Source: Pseudomonadota bacterium
GTDB lineage: Bacteria; Pseudomonadota; Gammaproteobacteria; Pseudomonadales; Azotimanducaceae
Length of the DNA stretch: 7,103 nt
Reading direction: 5' to 3'
Assembly (NCBI GenBank): GCA_027621895.1
Contig: JAQCAK010000093.1
Span: 1 to 7,103 of the forward strand
Shown here one piece after another: positions 1-5,744 of the stretch; within the stretch, counting starts at the first letter, position 1, and every line of letters starts with the position of its first letter. Under the pieces are notes generated by a model. It did not search any database, had not been told where the DNA came from, and worked only from the letters and a program-made list of their open reading frames with translations. The position numbers and the translations under genes are program-made.

Positions 1-156
1 CTGAAAGGCATGTCCCATGTGCAGCGTACCGGTGACATTGGGAGGCGGGATGGCAATGCTGAAGGCTTCACCGGTACCTGAGGGCGCAAAATAATTGTTT
101 GCTTCCCATTTCTGGTACCAGCTCTGCTCAATGTCCTGTGGAGAATATTTTGTCAT
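1..156 (-). CDS. valS: Valyl-tRNA synthetase, N-terminal part (runs off the left edge)
   Basis: This enzyme charges tRNA-Val with valine in the cytoplasm. Only the first 52 codons are present; the gene continues past position 1. The translation starts MTKYSPQDIEQSWYQKW and reaches PPPNVTGTLHMGHAFQ. The PPPNVTG run followed by HMGH (residues 46-49, the class I synthetase 'HIGH' ATP-binding signature) is characteristic of ValS. The ATG at 154-156 gives the usual short N-terminus, with the E-x-x-W-Y-x-x-W pattern at residues 10-17. The start lies 112 bp downstream of the preceding minus-strand gene and has its own promoter-like sequence (199-227), so it may be transcribed both on its own and by read-through from pepA-holC. 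Nothing unusual is visible in the part shown. Confidence 0.96.
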   Translation of the reverse strand, partial: MTKYSPQDIEQSWYQKWEANNYFAPSGTGEAFSIAIPPPNVTGTLHMGHAFQ

Positions 157-198
157 TGGCGTTCAGGTCATCTGCTGGCTGGTTTCTGGCGAAGCGCG

Positions 199-227
199 AT
201 TATACACGCTACTCCTGGTCACGACAG
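199..227 (-). promoter_or_regulatory. Probable sigma-70 promoter of valS
   Basis: On the minus strand a perfect TATAAT (plus-strand 199-204) lies 42 bp upstream of the valS ATG. With a 17-bp spacer the -35 position reads CTGTCG (222-227), matching TTGACA at only 3 of 6 bases. Transcription would begin near 192, giving a leader of about 36 nt. The call rests mainly on the -10 hexamer and its position in the longest intergenic gap of the operon. Confidence 0.55.
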
Positions 228-229
228 GG

Positions 230-244
230 GTGCCCGTCGGGCAC
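230..244. repeat. Short perfect hairpin upstream of the valS promoter
   Basis: GTGCCC-GTC-GGGCAC forms a 6-bp GC-rich stem with a 3-nt loop in the gap between valS and the upstream gene. No run of T follows on either strand, so it does not look like an intrinsic terminator. It lies just upstream of the valS -35 position and could be a transcript-end structure of the upstream operon, a protein site, or chance. Confidence 0.4.
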
Positions 245-268
245 GTTGACGCTGCAAAAGCGGCTGTT

Positions 269-619
269 TCAGGGGTCTGGGGGCTGCTTGTGATTGAGAT
301 CTTCAAGGATTGATGAAAGCTGGTCTGTTAACTCTTCGCGCAGTCGCTGGCCGATCTCTGCGGTGAACTCGTCGACCAGGTCGTCGATCATCTGGCTGGC
401 GGATTCCCGCAGTTCCTCGGTGACGGCCTCATCGGTTGGCGGCAGAACCGAATCGCCGAATAGATCGATGGTGTCGGGGTCATAGTCCGGAGAGTAGCTG
501 ACCTTCCTGCGTGGTTGTGCAGGCTTCCTGGGTGCTTTCAACGGCAGAGAACTGTCAAAGACAATATCTTCCAGCAGCGGTATCTGCCGTGTGCCGGGTT
601 TCTTGTCTTCCTCATCCAT
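269..619 (-). CDS. Small acidic conserved-context protein of unknown function between holC and valS
   Basis: I do not recognise a named family. A small uncharacterised gene is found at this position (between holC and valS) in Pseudomonas-type genomes, so the gene is likely real. The 116 residues fall into four parts. An acidic N-terminus is followed by IPLLEDIVF (13-21). Next comes a basic, proline-rich stretch (about 28-39: KAPRKPAQPRRK). An acidic linker with T-I-D-L-F at 50-54 follows. The C-terminal half (about 62-110) is rich in E, L, I and R and probably forms a long amphipathic helix. There are no cysteines, signal peptide or membrane segments, so it should be cytosolic and partly disordered. 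It starts 19 bp after the holC stop and is presumably in the pepA-holC transcript. No strong Shine-Dalgarno is seen before its ATG (617-619). A role with the DNA polymerase III clamp loader is only a guess from position and the short motif. Confidence 0.8.
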   Translation of the reverse strand: MDEEDKKPGTRQIPLLEDIVFDSSLPLKAPRKPAQPRRKVSYSPDYDPDTIDLFGDSVLPPTDEAVTEELRESASQMIDDLVDEFTAEIGQRLREELTDQLSSILEDLNHKQPPDP

Positions 620-638
620 AGGTGAGCTGCCTGCGGTG

Positions 639-1049
639 TCAGTTGACCTGGTGGTATTTCAGCGCGTAACCCCGATCCTTGTAGTAGGCATAGTTTCTTC
701 TCGCTGACTGCCGGCTATTTTCGTTGACGGGAACGACCTCCGCAACCCGGTCGAAACGCGAAAAGAAATCGGGGATCGAGTCTGTCAGGTTGATGAGTAC
801 ATCCTGGTGTTCAAGCGGTTCGTGATTGAAACCAATTTTCACGGGTACATCCAGCGGCTCGGTATGCAGGCAGTGTGGAATCAGTGCATCCTGCCGAAAC
901 ACCCACAATTGTTCGTCCAGCTTTCGAGCGATCGCCTCGTCACCAGTATGGACATAGATTCGGTGTCCACGACGATACACCTTGTCGATCAGGCGGCAGG
1001 TGAACAGGGTTTCATCGCCGCCAATCTGATAGAAATCTATGCGCGTCAT
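639..1049 (-). CDS. holC: DNA polymerase III subunit chi
   Basis: Chi joins the clamp-loader complex through psi (HolD) and binds single-stranded DNA-binding protein, linking the replicase to SSB-coated lagging-strand DNA in the cytoplasm. The 136-residue product has the family's hallmarks: the opening TRIDFYQ (2-8), the LW-x-F segment (49-51) followed by IPHC (57-60), and the C-terminal pattern ARRNY-x-YY-x-x-RGY-x-LKYH (117-133). Its length is slightly below E. coli chi (about 147 residues). The ATG at 1047-1049 sits 36 bp after the pepA stop, and the next gene begins 19 bp downstream, which supports one pepA-holC-unknown transcript. The sequence before the ATG has no clear Shine-Dalgarno, so translation may be weak, as suits a low-copy replisome subunit (inference). 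Confidence 0.95.
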   Translation of the reverse strand: MTRIDFYQIGGDETLFTCRLIDKVYRRGHRIYVHTGDEAIARKLDEQLWVFRQDALIPHCLHTEPLDVPVKIGFNHEPLEHQDVLINLTDSIPDFFSRFDRVAEVVPVNENSRQSARRNYAYYKDRGYALKYHQVN

Positions 1050-1085
1050 CTGTGGTTAGCAGGCAAATCGGTCAACTGCCTAAAG

Positions 1086-2579
1086 TCAGTCCAGCTGTCG
1101 GTTGAGGTATTCAACCAGCAATGGAACCGGTCGACCGGTTGCGCCCTTGGCGGGGCCGCTGCCACGGAATGCCGTGCCGGCAACATCCAGGTGAGCCCAG
1201 CGATACTTCTTTGTATAACGTGCAAGGAAGCAGGCTGCGGTAATACTGCCGGCTTCCCGGCCACCGATATTGGCCATGTCAGCAAACGGACTGTTGATCT
1301 GTGCCTGGTAATCCTCCCACAGGGGCATTCGCCAGACCCGGTCGAGTGAATCCTCTCCGGCGGCTGTCAGGTCCTCCGCCACGCCCTCGTCATTGGCGTA
1401 CATGGCGGTGGCATGGTTGCCGAGGGCAATGATGCAGGCACCGGTCAGTGTGGCGATATCAACAACGGTCGCGGGATTGAACTGGTCGATGTAGGTCAGG
1501 GCATCGCAAAGAACGAGTCGACCCTCGGCGTCCGTATTGAGAATTTCGACGGTCTGTCCTGACATGGTGGTAACGATATCACCGGGTCTCGACGCATCCC
1601 CCGAGGGCATGTTCTCAGCGGCTGCCACGACACCGATGACGTTCATGGGCAGTTGCTGTTCAGCGACGGCAACCATCGCGCCGAACACGCTCGCAGCACC
1701 ACACATGTCATAGATCATTTCATGCATGCCGGCACCTGGCTTCAGGGAAATACCCCCCGTATCGAATGTGATGCCTTTGCCGACGATGACATGAGGCGCG
1801 TCCTTGGGTTTTCCGCCCTTGTATTTCATGATGATGAGCTTGCCCGGCTGATCGCTACCACGGGTGACAGACATGAATGCGCCCATGCCCAGACGCTCCA
1901 TTTCCTTTTCCTCAACGATCTTCGTGGTGATCGAGGCATACTCGCTGGCAAGCTGTTTTGCCTTGTCTGCAAGGTAGGTCGGTGTGCAAATGTTGCCAGG
2001 CAGGTTGCCAAGGTCCTTGGTGAGCTTGATCCCGGCAGTCAGTGCTGAGGCGGTGCCGATTGCGGCATTGGCCAGTTCCTGTTCTTCCCGCTCGGCGACC
2101 AGCAGATCAAGGCTTTCCATTTCACTGTCGTTTTCCGGTGGACTGCCTTTCATTTCCGTGAATTGATACAGGCCGGATTCAAACTGCTCTATCAGTCGGG
2201 TGATCTTCCAGCCCAGGTCTTTCCCGGGGATTCCTATCTCCGGCAGGCAGCACAGGGAATTTTTGGCATTGACGGCTTTCAGTTGCGTGATGACGGCCCG
2301 GGCGATAACGGTGTATCTTGCCGCATCGATAGTCTCGGCACTGCCCATCCCCACCAGCATGACCCGGGTCGCATTGACGTTGGGTACATCATGCAGAACC
2401 AGCGTTTGTGCGCTTTTCCCCTTGATGTCTCCCCGCTTGATGATTTTTTTCAGGTATCCTTTGCTGGCTTTGTCGATTTCTCTTGCTGAGGTAGTCAACT
2501 GACCGTTTTCGTAGATGCCGACGATCGTGCACTGGGTTCTGGCCTTGGCTGGATTGCCCGTACGTGTGCCATACTTCAT
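1086..2579 (-). CDS. pepA: Cytosol leucyl aminopeptidase (M17 family)
   Basis: PepA is a di-metal aminopeptidase that removes N-terminal residues such as leucine from peptides. In E. coli the hexamer also binds DNA, in Xer recombination and carAB control. The 497-residue product is close to the usual length (E. coli about 503). The N-terminal non-catalytic domain covers roughly residues 1-170. The catalytic domain shows all expected residues: metal ligands K268 and D273 (VGKGITFDTGG), D291, then D350 and E352 in the NTDAEGRL signature (348-355), with catalytic K280 and R354. The ATG at 2577-2579 is preceded by GGGAG at a 5-nt spacing. It heads the minus-strand operon and diverges from lptF, an arrangement shared with E. 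coli and Pseudomonas. Whether this homologue binds DNA cannot be read from the sequence. Confidence 0.97.
   Translation of the reverse strand: MKYGTRTGNPAKARTQCTIVGIYENGQLTTSAREIDKASKGYLKKIIKRGDIKGKSAQTLVLHDVPNVNATRVMLVGMGSAETIDAARYTVIARAVITQLKAVNAKNSLCCLPEIGIPGKDLGWKITRLIEQFESGLYQFTEMKGSPPENDSEMESLDLLVAEREEQELANAAIGTASALTAGIKLTKDLGNLPGNICTPTYLADKAKQLASEYASITTKIVEEKEMERLGMGAFMSVTRGSDQPGKLIIMKYKGGKPKDAPHVIVGKGITFDTGGISLKPGAGMHEMIYDMCGAASVFGAMVAVAEQQLPMNVIGVVAAAENMPSGDASRPGDIVTTMSGQTVEILNTDAEGRLVLCDALTYIDQFNPATVVDIATLTGACIIALGNHATAMYANDEGVAEDLTAAGEDSLDRVWRMPLWEDYQAQINSPFADMANIGGREAGSITAACFLARYTKKYRWAHLDVAGTAFRGSGPAKGATGRPVPLLVEYLNRQLD
1125..1140. repeat. 16-bp perfect palindrome inside the 3' end of pepA
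   Basis: AACCGGTCGACCGGTT is identical to its reverse complement over 16 bases; the flanking G on each side ends the symmetry. It encodes the conserved T-G-R-P-V segment (residues 481-485) of PepA, so protein constraint may fully explain it. A perfect 16-bp palindrome is expected about 0.1 times by chance in a random sequence of this size. Confidence 0.6.
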
Positions 2580-2584
2580 AGGGA

Positions 2585-2589
2585 CTCCC
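2585..2589 (-). promoter_or_regulatory. Ribosome binding site of pepA
   Basis: GGGAG on the minus strand, 5 nt before the pepA ATG (spacer TCCCT). It is the clearest Shine-Dalgarno in the window and fixes the pepA start. Confidence 0.75.
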
Positions 2590-2599
2590 GGGGGAAAGT

Positions 2600-2627
2600 T
2601 TCACGTGGTTAGGTGCCCTAATATAAC
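2600..2627 (+). promoter_or_regulatory. Candidate lptF promoter
   Basis: TTCACG (2600-2605, 4 of 6 to TTGACA), a 16-bp spacer and TATAAC (2622-2627, 5 of 6 to TATAAT). The start of transcription would fall near 2634, about 38 nt before the lptF ATG. Its -10 overlaps the -10 of the divergent pepA promoter. Confidence 0.45.
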
Positions 2628-2648
2628 GTTTCTCCGTGGCAGGGTCAC
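2620..2648 (-). promoter_or_regulatory. Probable pepA operon promoter
   Basis: On the minus strand GTGACC (plus-strand 2643-2648, 4 of 6 to TTGACA) is separated by exactly 17 bp from TATATT (2620-2625, 5 of 6 to TATAAT). Transcription would begin near 2613, about 34 nt before the pepA ATG. It likely drives pepA, holC and the small unknown gene. Confidence 0.55.
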
Positions 2649-2671
2649 TTGAACATACCGGTCTTGCTGCG

Positions 2672-3781
2672 ATGATTCTGTTCCGCTATTTCGCCAGGGA
2701 AGTTTTTTTCACCATGCTGTCGGTTACCCTGATTATCCTGGTGATCTCGGTAGGCTGGCGTTTCAGCGGGTACCTGGATCAGGCGGCAGCGGGCGTGATG
2801 AAGAAGGAAGTGCTGTTCGTTCTCATGGTTTTCCGCCTGCCGGGCTTTCTTGAGTTGATTCTGCCCATCAGTTTCTTTCTGGCGATCATGCTGGCCTACG
2901 GGCGATTGCACGTGGACCAGGAGATGACCGTGTTGCAGTCCTGTGGCATGAGTCCTGCTCGACTGGCGGCCATGACGCTGTTGATGGCATCGGCCGTCAT
3001 GATTGTGACTGGACTGGTATCGCTCTGGCTGAAACCCCTGGGAGAGCAGAAAGTGGAAGACATGCTCGTGGCCCAGCGAAACCTGACTGAATTCGACACC
3101 CTTGCCCCGGGTCGTTTCCAGACATTGAACTCGGGCAAGAGAGTGACCTATACCCGCGACATCTCCTCGGGCGGCGACATGTCGGATGTGTTCATCAACG
3201 AATACGTGTCGCCGGGTACCTCTGCGCCGGAGGCGGTCACGGTGATTGCCGAGTCCGGGGAAACCCAGGTCGATGAGCTGGGGCGGAGGTTTCTGGTGCT
3301 CCGGGACGGAACGCGTTACCAGGGCAGGCCGGGCGCCCTGGATTTCCAGATGATCGAGTACGAGGAATACGGACAGCTGGTTGAAAAGGATGACCCGAGT
3401 TCAGGCAAGGCTCGCATATCGGCAGCGCCAACCAGGACGCTGATGGGGGCGACTGATGCCCGCTCGGTCGCTGAGCTGCAGTGGCGAATATCCATTGTGC
3501 TGATGATTCCTGTTATCGCGCTGCTGGCGATTCCCCTGGCCCAGGTGAAACCACGGCAGGGTCGTTTTACCCGACTGGTGCCTGCAATGGTGCTGTGTTT
3601 TCTTTATGTGCTGGTGCTGTCGGGCGCCAAATCCGGTCTTGAGAAAGAGAACCTGCCGCTGGACACCGGCCTCTGGTGGGTCCACGGCATTTTCGTGGTG
3701 ATCACGCTGCTGGCGTATCAGACTGACCGTGTGATGCTGCTGTTTAATCGCTCGGGATCACGGCATCAGTCCCTGTTGTAG
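2672..3781 (+). CDS. lptF: LPS export ABC transporter permease LptF
   Basis: LptF is one of two inner-membrane permease subunits of LptB2FGC, which extracts lipopolysaccharide and passes it to the LptC-LptA bridge. The 369-residue product matches the family layout and length (E. coli 366). Membrane segments lie at about 13-31, 57-77, 100-120, 273-291, 302-318 and 336-350. A large periplasmic beta-jellyroll domain fills about 125-265. The stretch LPGFLELILPISFFLAIMLA (56-75), followed by the E-x-T-V-x-x-x-CGMS coupling-helix region (84-94) and the APGRFQ segment (145-150), points to LptF rather than LptG. I chose the ATG at 2672 because MILFRY-x-x-RE is the usual family start. An in-frame GTG at 2636 would add 12 unconserved residues, and neither start has a good Shine-Dalgarno. 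Oddly, lptG does not follow; the gene instead overlaps the convergent RDD gene by 16 bp. Confidence 0.94.
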   Translation: MILFRYFAREVFFTMLSVTLIILVISVGWRFSGYLDQAAAGVMKKEVLFVLMVFRLPGFLELILPISFFLAIMLAYGRLHVDQEMTVLQSCGMSPARLAAMTLLMASAVMIVTGLVSLWLKPLGEQKVEDMLVAQRNLTEFDTLAPGRFQTLNSGKRVTYTRDISSGGDMSDVFINEYVSPGTSAPEAVTVIAESGETQVDELGRRFLVLRDGTRYQGRPGALDFQMIEYEEYGQLVEKDDPSSGKARISAAPTRTLMGATDARSVAELQWRISIVLMIPVIALLAIPLAQVKPRQGRFTRLVPAMVLCFLYVLVLSGAKSGLEKENLPLDTGLWWVHGIFVVITLLAYQTDRVMLLFNRSGSRHQSLL

Positions 3782-4251
3782 GCGTCCTTGCCCAGGAACA
3801 GGACGCGGGTTCCCGAGGCTCGATCGTGCCATGCCAGCTTTTCGGGATCGAACAGAATCCAGACAAACCCCAGCCCCATGAACGCGAGTGAAAATGTCGC
3901 AAAGAAGTATCGCACCGCACATTCACCCAGCGTCAGTATTTCGCCCCGATCATTGACGGTTTTGATTTTCCAGGCCTGCATTCCCAGGGTCTGTCCCCTG
4001 ACGTGCCAGAAATAGCTGTAGAAGGCACCAATCAGCAGATAGATAAAGGTCTGGTACAGTGGCCCCTGATAGGCATGGCCGGATATCCTGAACAGCATGA
4101 GAGAGGTAAAGAAGACAATGCCGAGTACCAGCAGAGAGTCATACAGTAAGGCCATCATCCGGCGCCAGAAACCGGCATTGACCGGTTCCGGCAGGCTGGG
4201 GGTAGCGTGTTCCGTGTTTTTATCCAAAATTCTGCTGGTCGGGTCGATCAT
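3766..4251 (-). CDS. RDD family integral membrane protein
   Basis: RDD proteins are small inner-membrane proteins, mostly of unknown role; some have been linked to ion transport, but that cannot be assigned here. From the ATG at 4249-4251 the product has 161 residues. The name-giving residues are visible: R31 (in GFWRRMMALLYD), D38 at the start of the first membrane helix, and D143 in LAWHDRASGTRV. The family's GQTLGM-x-x-WKIK-x-V-x-D-x-x-G block lies at 87-103. Hydrophobic helices lie at about 39-55, 66-82 and 116-134. An alternative ATG at 4273-4275 adds 8 residues but then overlaps the divergent transglycosylase start. The gene ends inside the last codons of lptF. From memory, an RDD gene lies near lptFG in Pseudomonas-type genomes; here it directly abuts lptF. 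Confidence 0.88.
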   Translation of the reverse strand: MIDPTSRILDKNTEHATPSLPEPVNAGFWRRMMALLYDSLLVLGIVFFTSLMLFRISGHAYQGPLYQTFIYLLIGAFYSYFWHVRGQTLGMQAWKIKTVNDRGEILTLGECAVRYFFATFSLAFMGLGFVWILFDPEKLAWHDRASGTRVLFLGKDAYNRD

Positions 4252-4273
4252 GCAAGGTGCCGCGAAGTTTATC

Positions 4274-5314
4274 ATGGGCGGTCACCGGCTCCTGCCTCTG
4301 CTTGCCGTTTTCCTGTTCGCTGCGTCAGCTGCCGTGCGAGCCGAGACTGATACTGCGGGAGACCAGGATCAGTCGTGGGTCGCCTATCTCGACCGTGTTG
4401 CCCAGGAGGCCATACGGGAGGGCGTTTCACCGGCCACGATCGAGACGGCTTTTAACTCACTTGAACCGGATGAGCGTGTCATCGGGTTTGATCGACGCCA
4501 GCCTGAGTTTGTTCAGACATTTGAGGAGTACCTGGTGGCGCGGGTCACTGACTTCCGTCAGCGCGAGGGTCGAAGACTCTACCGGGAACACCAGGCGCTG
4601 CTGCAGGAAATCGGCGCGGATTACGGCGTTGACCCCGAGTACATTGTGGCATTCTGGGGTCTGGAAACCAGCTTTGGCCGCTATCAGGGCAAGTACTCGA
4701 TTATTCGTTCCCTCGCGACACTCGGGTTTGACCAGCGTCGCTCCGCTTTTTTCACAGCCGAGTTGATCAAGGCGCTGCACATTCTGGATGAGGGGCATGT
4801 GGCGCCGGATCAGTTTGTGGGGGCCTGGGCCGGGGCGATGGGGCAAGGACAGTTCATGCCTTCCAGTTTCCTTCGCTTCGCGGTTGACTATGACGGCGAT
4901 GGCCGCAAGGATATCTGGTCGAACCAGGCAGATGTTTTTGCATCGATTGCCAATTACCTCAAGCAGGCCGGCTGGAAGTCCGGCGCTGGCTGGGGAACCC
5001 GGGTGAACTATGATGCATCCCTGCAACCCGGCGATCTGAAACCTGAAACCAGGGATACCTCCTGCCGGGCACTGAAGCATCATACGAAGCAACTGCCGCT
5101 GTCTGACTGGCGAAACCTGGGTGTCAGCTGGGAGCAGTCTCCTGGTGTGGGCGACGATAACAGCCTGTGGGCATTGATTGTGCCTGATGGAGATCAGACG
5201 AACAGCTACCTGGTGGGTGGCAACTTCCGGACGATACTGCGTTACAACTGTGCCAATAAATATGCGGTTTCGGTGGGTCTGCTGGCTGAAGCGATCACTC
5301 AGGAATCATCATAA
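4274..5314 (+). CDS. Exported lytic murein transglycosylase, MltB/GH103 type
   Basis: Such enzymes cleave the MurNAc-GlcNAc bond of peptidoglycan in the periplasm, leaving 1,6-anhydroMurNAc ends. From the ATG at 4274 the product has 346 residues. A signal peptide (hydrophobic core about 6-20) likely ends at VRA|ET (residues 22-25). There is no lipobox cysteine, so the mature protein should be soluble rather than a lipoprotein like E. coli MltB. The catalytic glutamate is E131 in FWGLETSFGRYQG; GAMGQGQFMPSSF (187-199) forms the substrate groove. D205, D207 and D209 in VDYDGDG resemble the EF-hand calcium site of Slt35/MltB. The C-terminal NF-x-x-ILRYN and KYAVSV-x-x-LA pattern (317-338) is typical. 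An in-frame ATG at 4250 would lengthen the signal peptide by 8 residues; neither start has a clear Shine-Dalgarno. The 3' end overlaps the convergent thioesterase gene by 20 bp. Confidence 0.93.
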   Translation: MGGHRLLPLLAVFLFAASAAVRAETDTAGDQDQSWVAYLDRVAQEAIREGVSPATIETAFNSLEPDERVIGFDRRQPEFVQTFEEYLVARVTDFRQREGRRLYREHQALLQEIGADYGVDPEYIVAFWGLETSFGRYQGKYSIIRSLATLGFDQRRSAFFTAELIKALHILDEGHVAPDQFVGAWAGAMGQGQFMPSSFLRFAVDYDGDGRKDIWSNQADVFASIANYLKQAGWKSGAGWGTRVNYDASLQPGDLKPETRDTSCRALKHHTKQLPLSDWRNLGVSWEQSPGVGDDNSLWALIVPDGDQTNSYLVGGNFRTILRYNCANKYAVSVGLLAEAITQESS

Positions 5315-5699
5315 AACTGGCCTCGGTTTCCGCGACCACCTCGTCAGTATCCACCCGGATCATTCTGCCACTCATCTGCGTCAGCCGGGCTTTCTGCCTG
5401 GTGCAGCGTCCCTCGAGGCGAACCGTCGTTCCCAGGGGCAGGGCATCACGATAGCGGATGTCGCACTTTGCGGTAAATGCCCTGTAGCCCTTCAGGAACA
5501 ACCAGTTAGCCATGACATCATCCAGTGCACTGAAGACAATGCCACCGTGAGTCACATTGTCATAGCCGCAGTGGTGCGGACCCGGTGTGAATGTGGCAAC
5601 GCAGACGTCGTCCTCGAGCCGGAACTCCAGTTGCAGGCCAATGGGATTGGATGGACCGCACACAAAGCAATGGTTGGCATCGGTTCTAAGACTGCTCAT
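5295..5699 (-). CDS. Hotdog-fold thioesterase (4HBT/PaaI-like)
   Basis: Proteins of this group hydrolyse acyl-CoA or related thioesters in the cytoplasm; the substrate is not evident here. The 134 residues form a single hotdog domain. The opening NHCFVCGPSNPIGLQLEF (9-26) is typical of a subgroup with a C-x-x-C pair (C11, C14). The N-x-x-HGGIVFSALDD segment (48-61) is the central helix region, where H51, G52 and G53 and the nearby acidic D60/D61 mark the usual active site. The C-terminal strand region includes D-x-x-VVAE-x-E-x-S-F (119-129). The ATG (5697-5699) is preceded by AAGAGA at 5 nt. The gene follows the desaturase by 45 bp on the same strand and is likely co-transcribed. Its end lies within the last codons of the transglycosylase gene. 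Confidence 0.88.
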   Translation of the reverse strand: MSSLRTDANHCFVCGPSNPIGLQLEFRLEDDVCVATFTPGPHHCGYDNVTHGGIVFSALDDVMANWLFLKGYRAFTAKCDIRYRDALPLGTTVRLEGRCTRQKARLTQMSGRMIRVDTDEVVAETEASFMMIPE

Positions 5700-5704
5700 G
5701 GTGT

Positions 5705-5710
5705 TCTCTT
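5705..5710 (-). promoter_or_regulatory. Ribosome binding site of the hotdog thioesterase
   Basis: AAGAGA on the minus strand lies 5 nt before the ATG. It is only a partial match to AGGAGG, but it is the best purine-rich tract and supports this start. Confidence 0.45.
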
Positions 5711-5744
5711 TTTCGATGGGCGGACCTCCGGGCGAAAACGCCGT

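Noticed and set aside
230..244. Hairpin as an intrinsic terminator
   Set aside because: No T-run follows the stem on either strand.
807..1349. 180-codon plus-strand open frame
   Set aside because: It lies antisense to holC and the 3' end of pepA, both of which are clear family members; its translation shows no recognisable domain.
2636..2671. GTG start adding 12 residues to LptF
   Set aside because: The family normally starts at M-I-x-F-R-Y, and the extra residues are not membrane-like. It is not fully excluded, since the predicted transcript start lies next to this GTG.
4457..5092. 211-codon minus-strand open frame
   Set aside because: It is antisense to the catalytic core of the transglycosylase, and the translation resembles no protein family.
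5712..5744. Small inverted repeats (GGCG-TTTT-CGCC and CGGA-GG-TCCG) between desaturase and thioesterase genes
   Set aside because: Stems of only 4 bp and no T-run directly after; too weak to call a terminator or regulatory fold.
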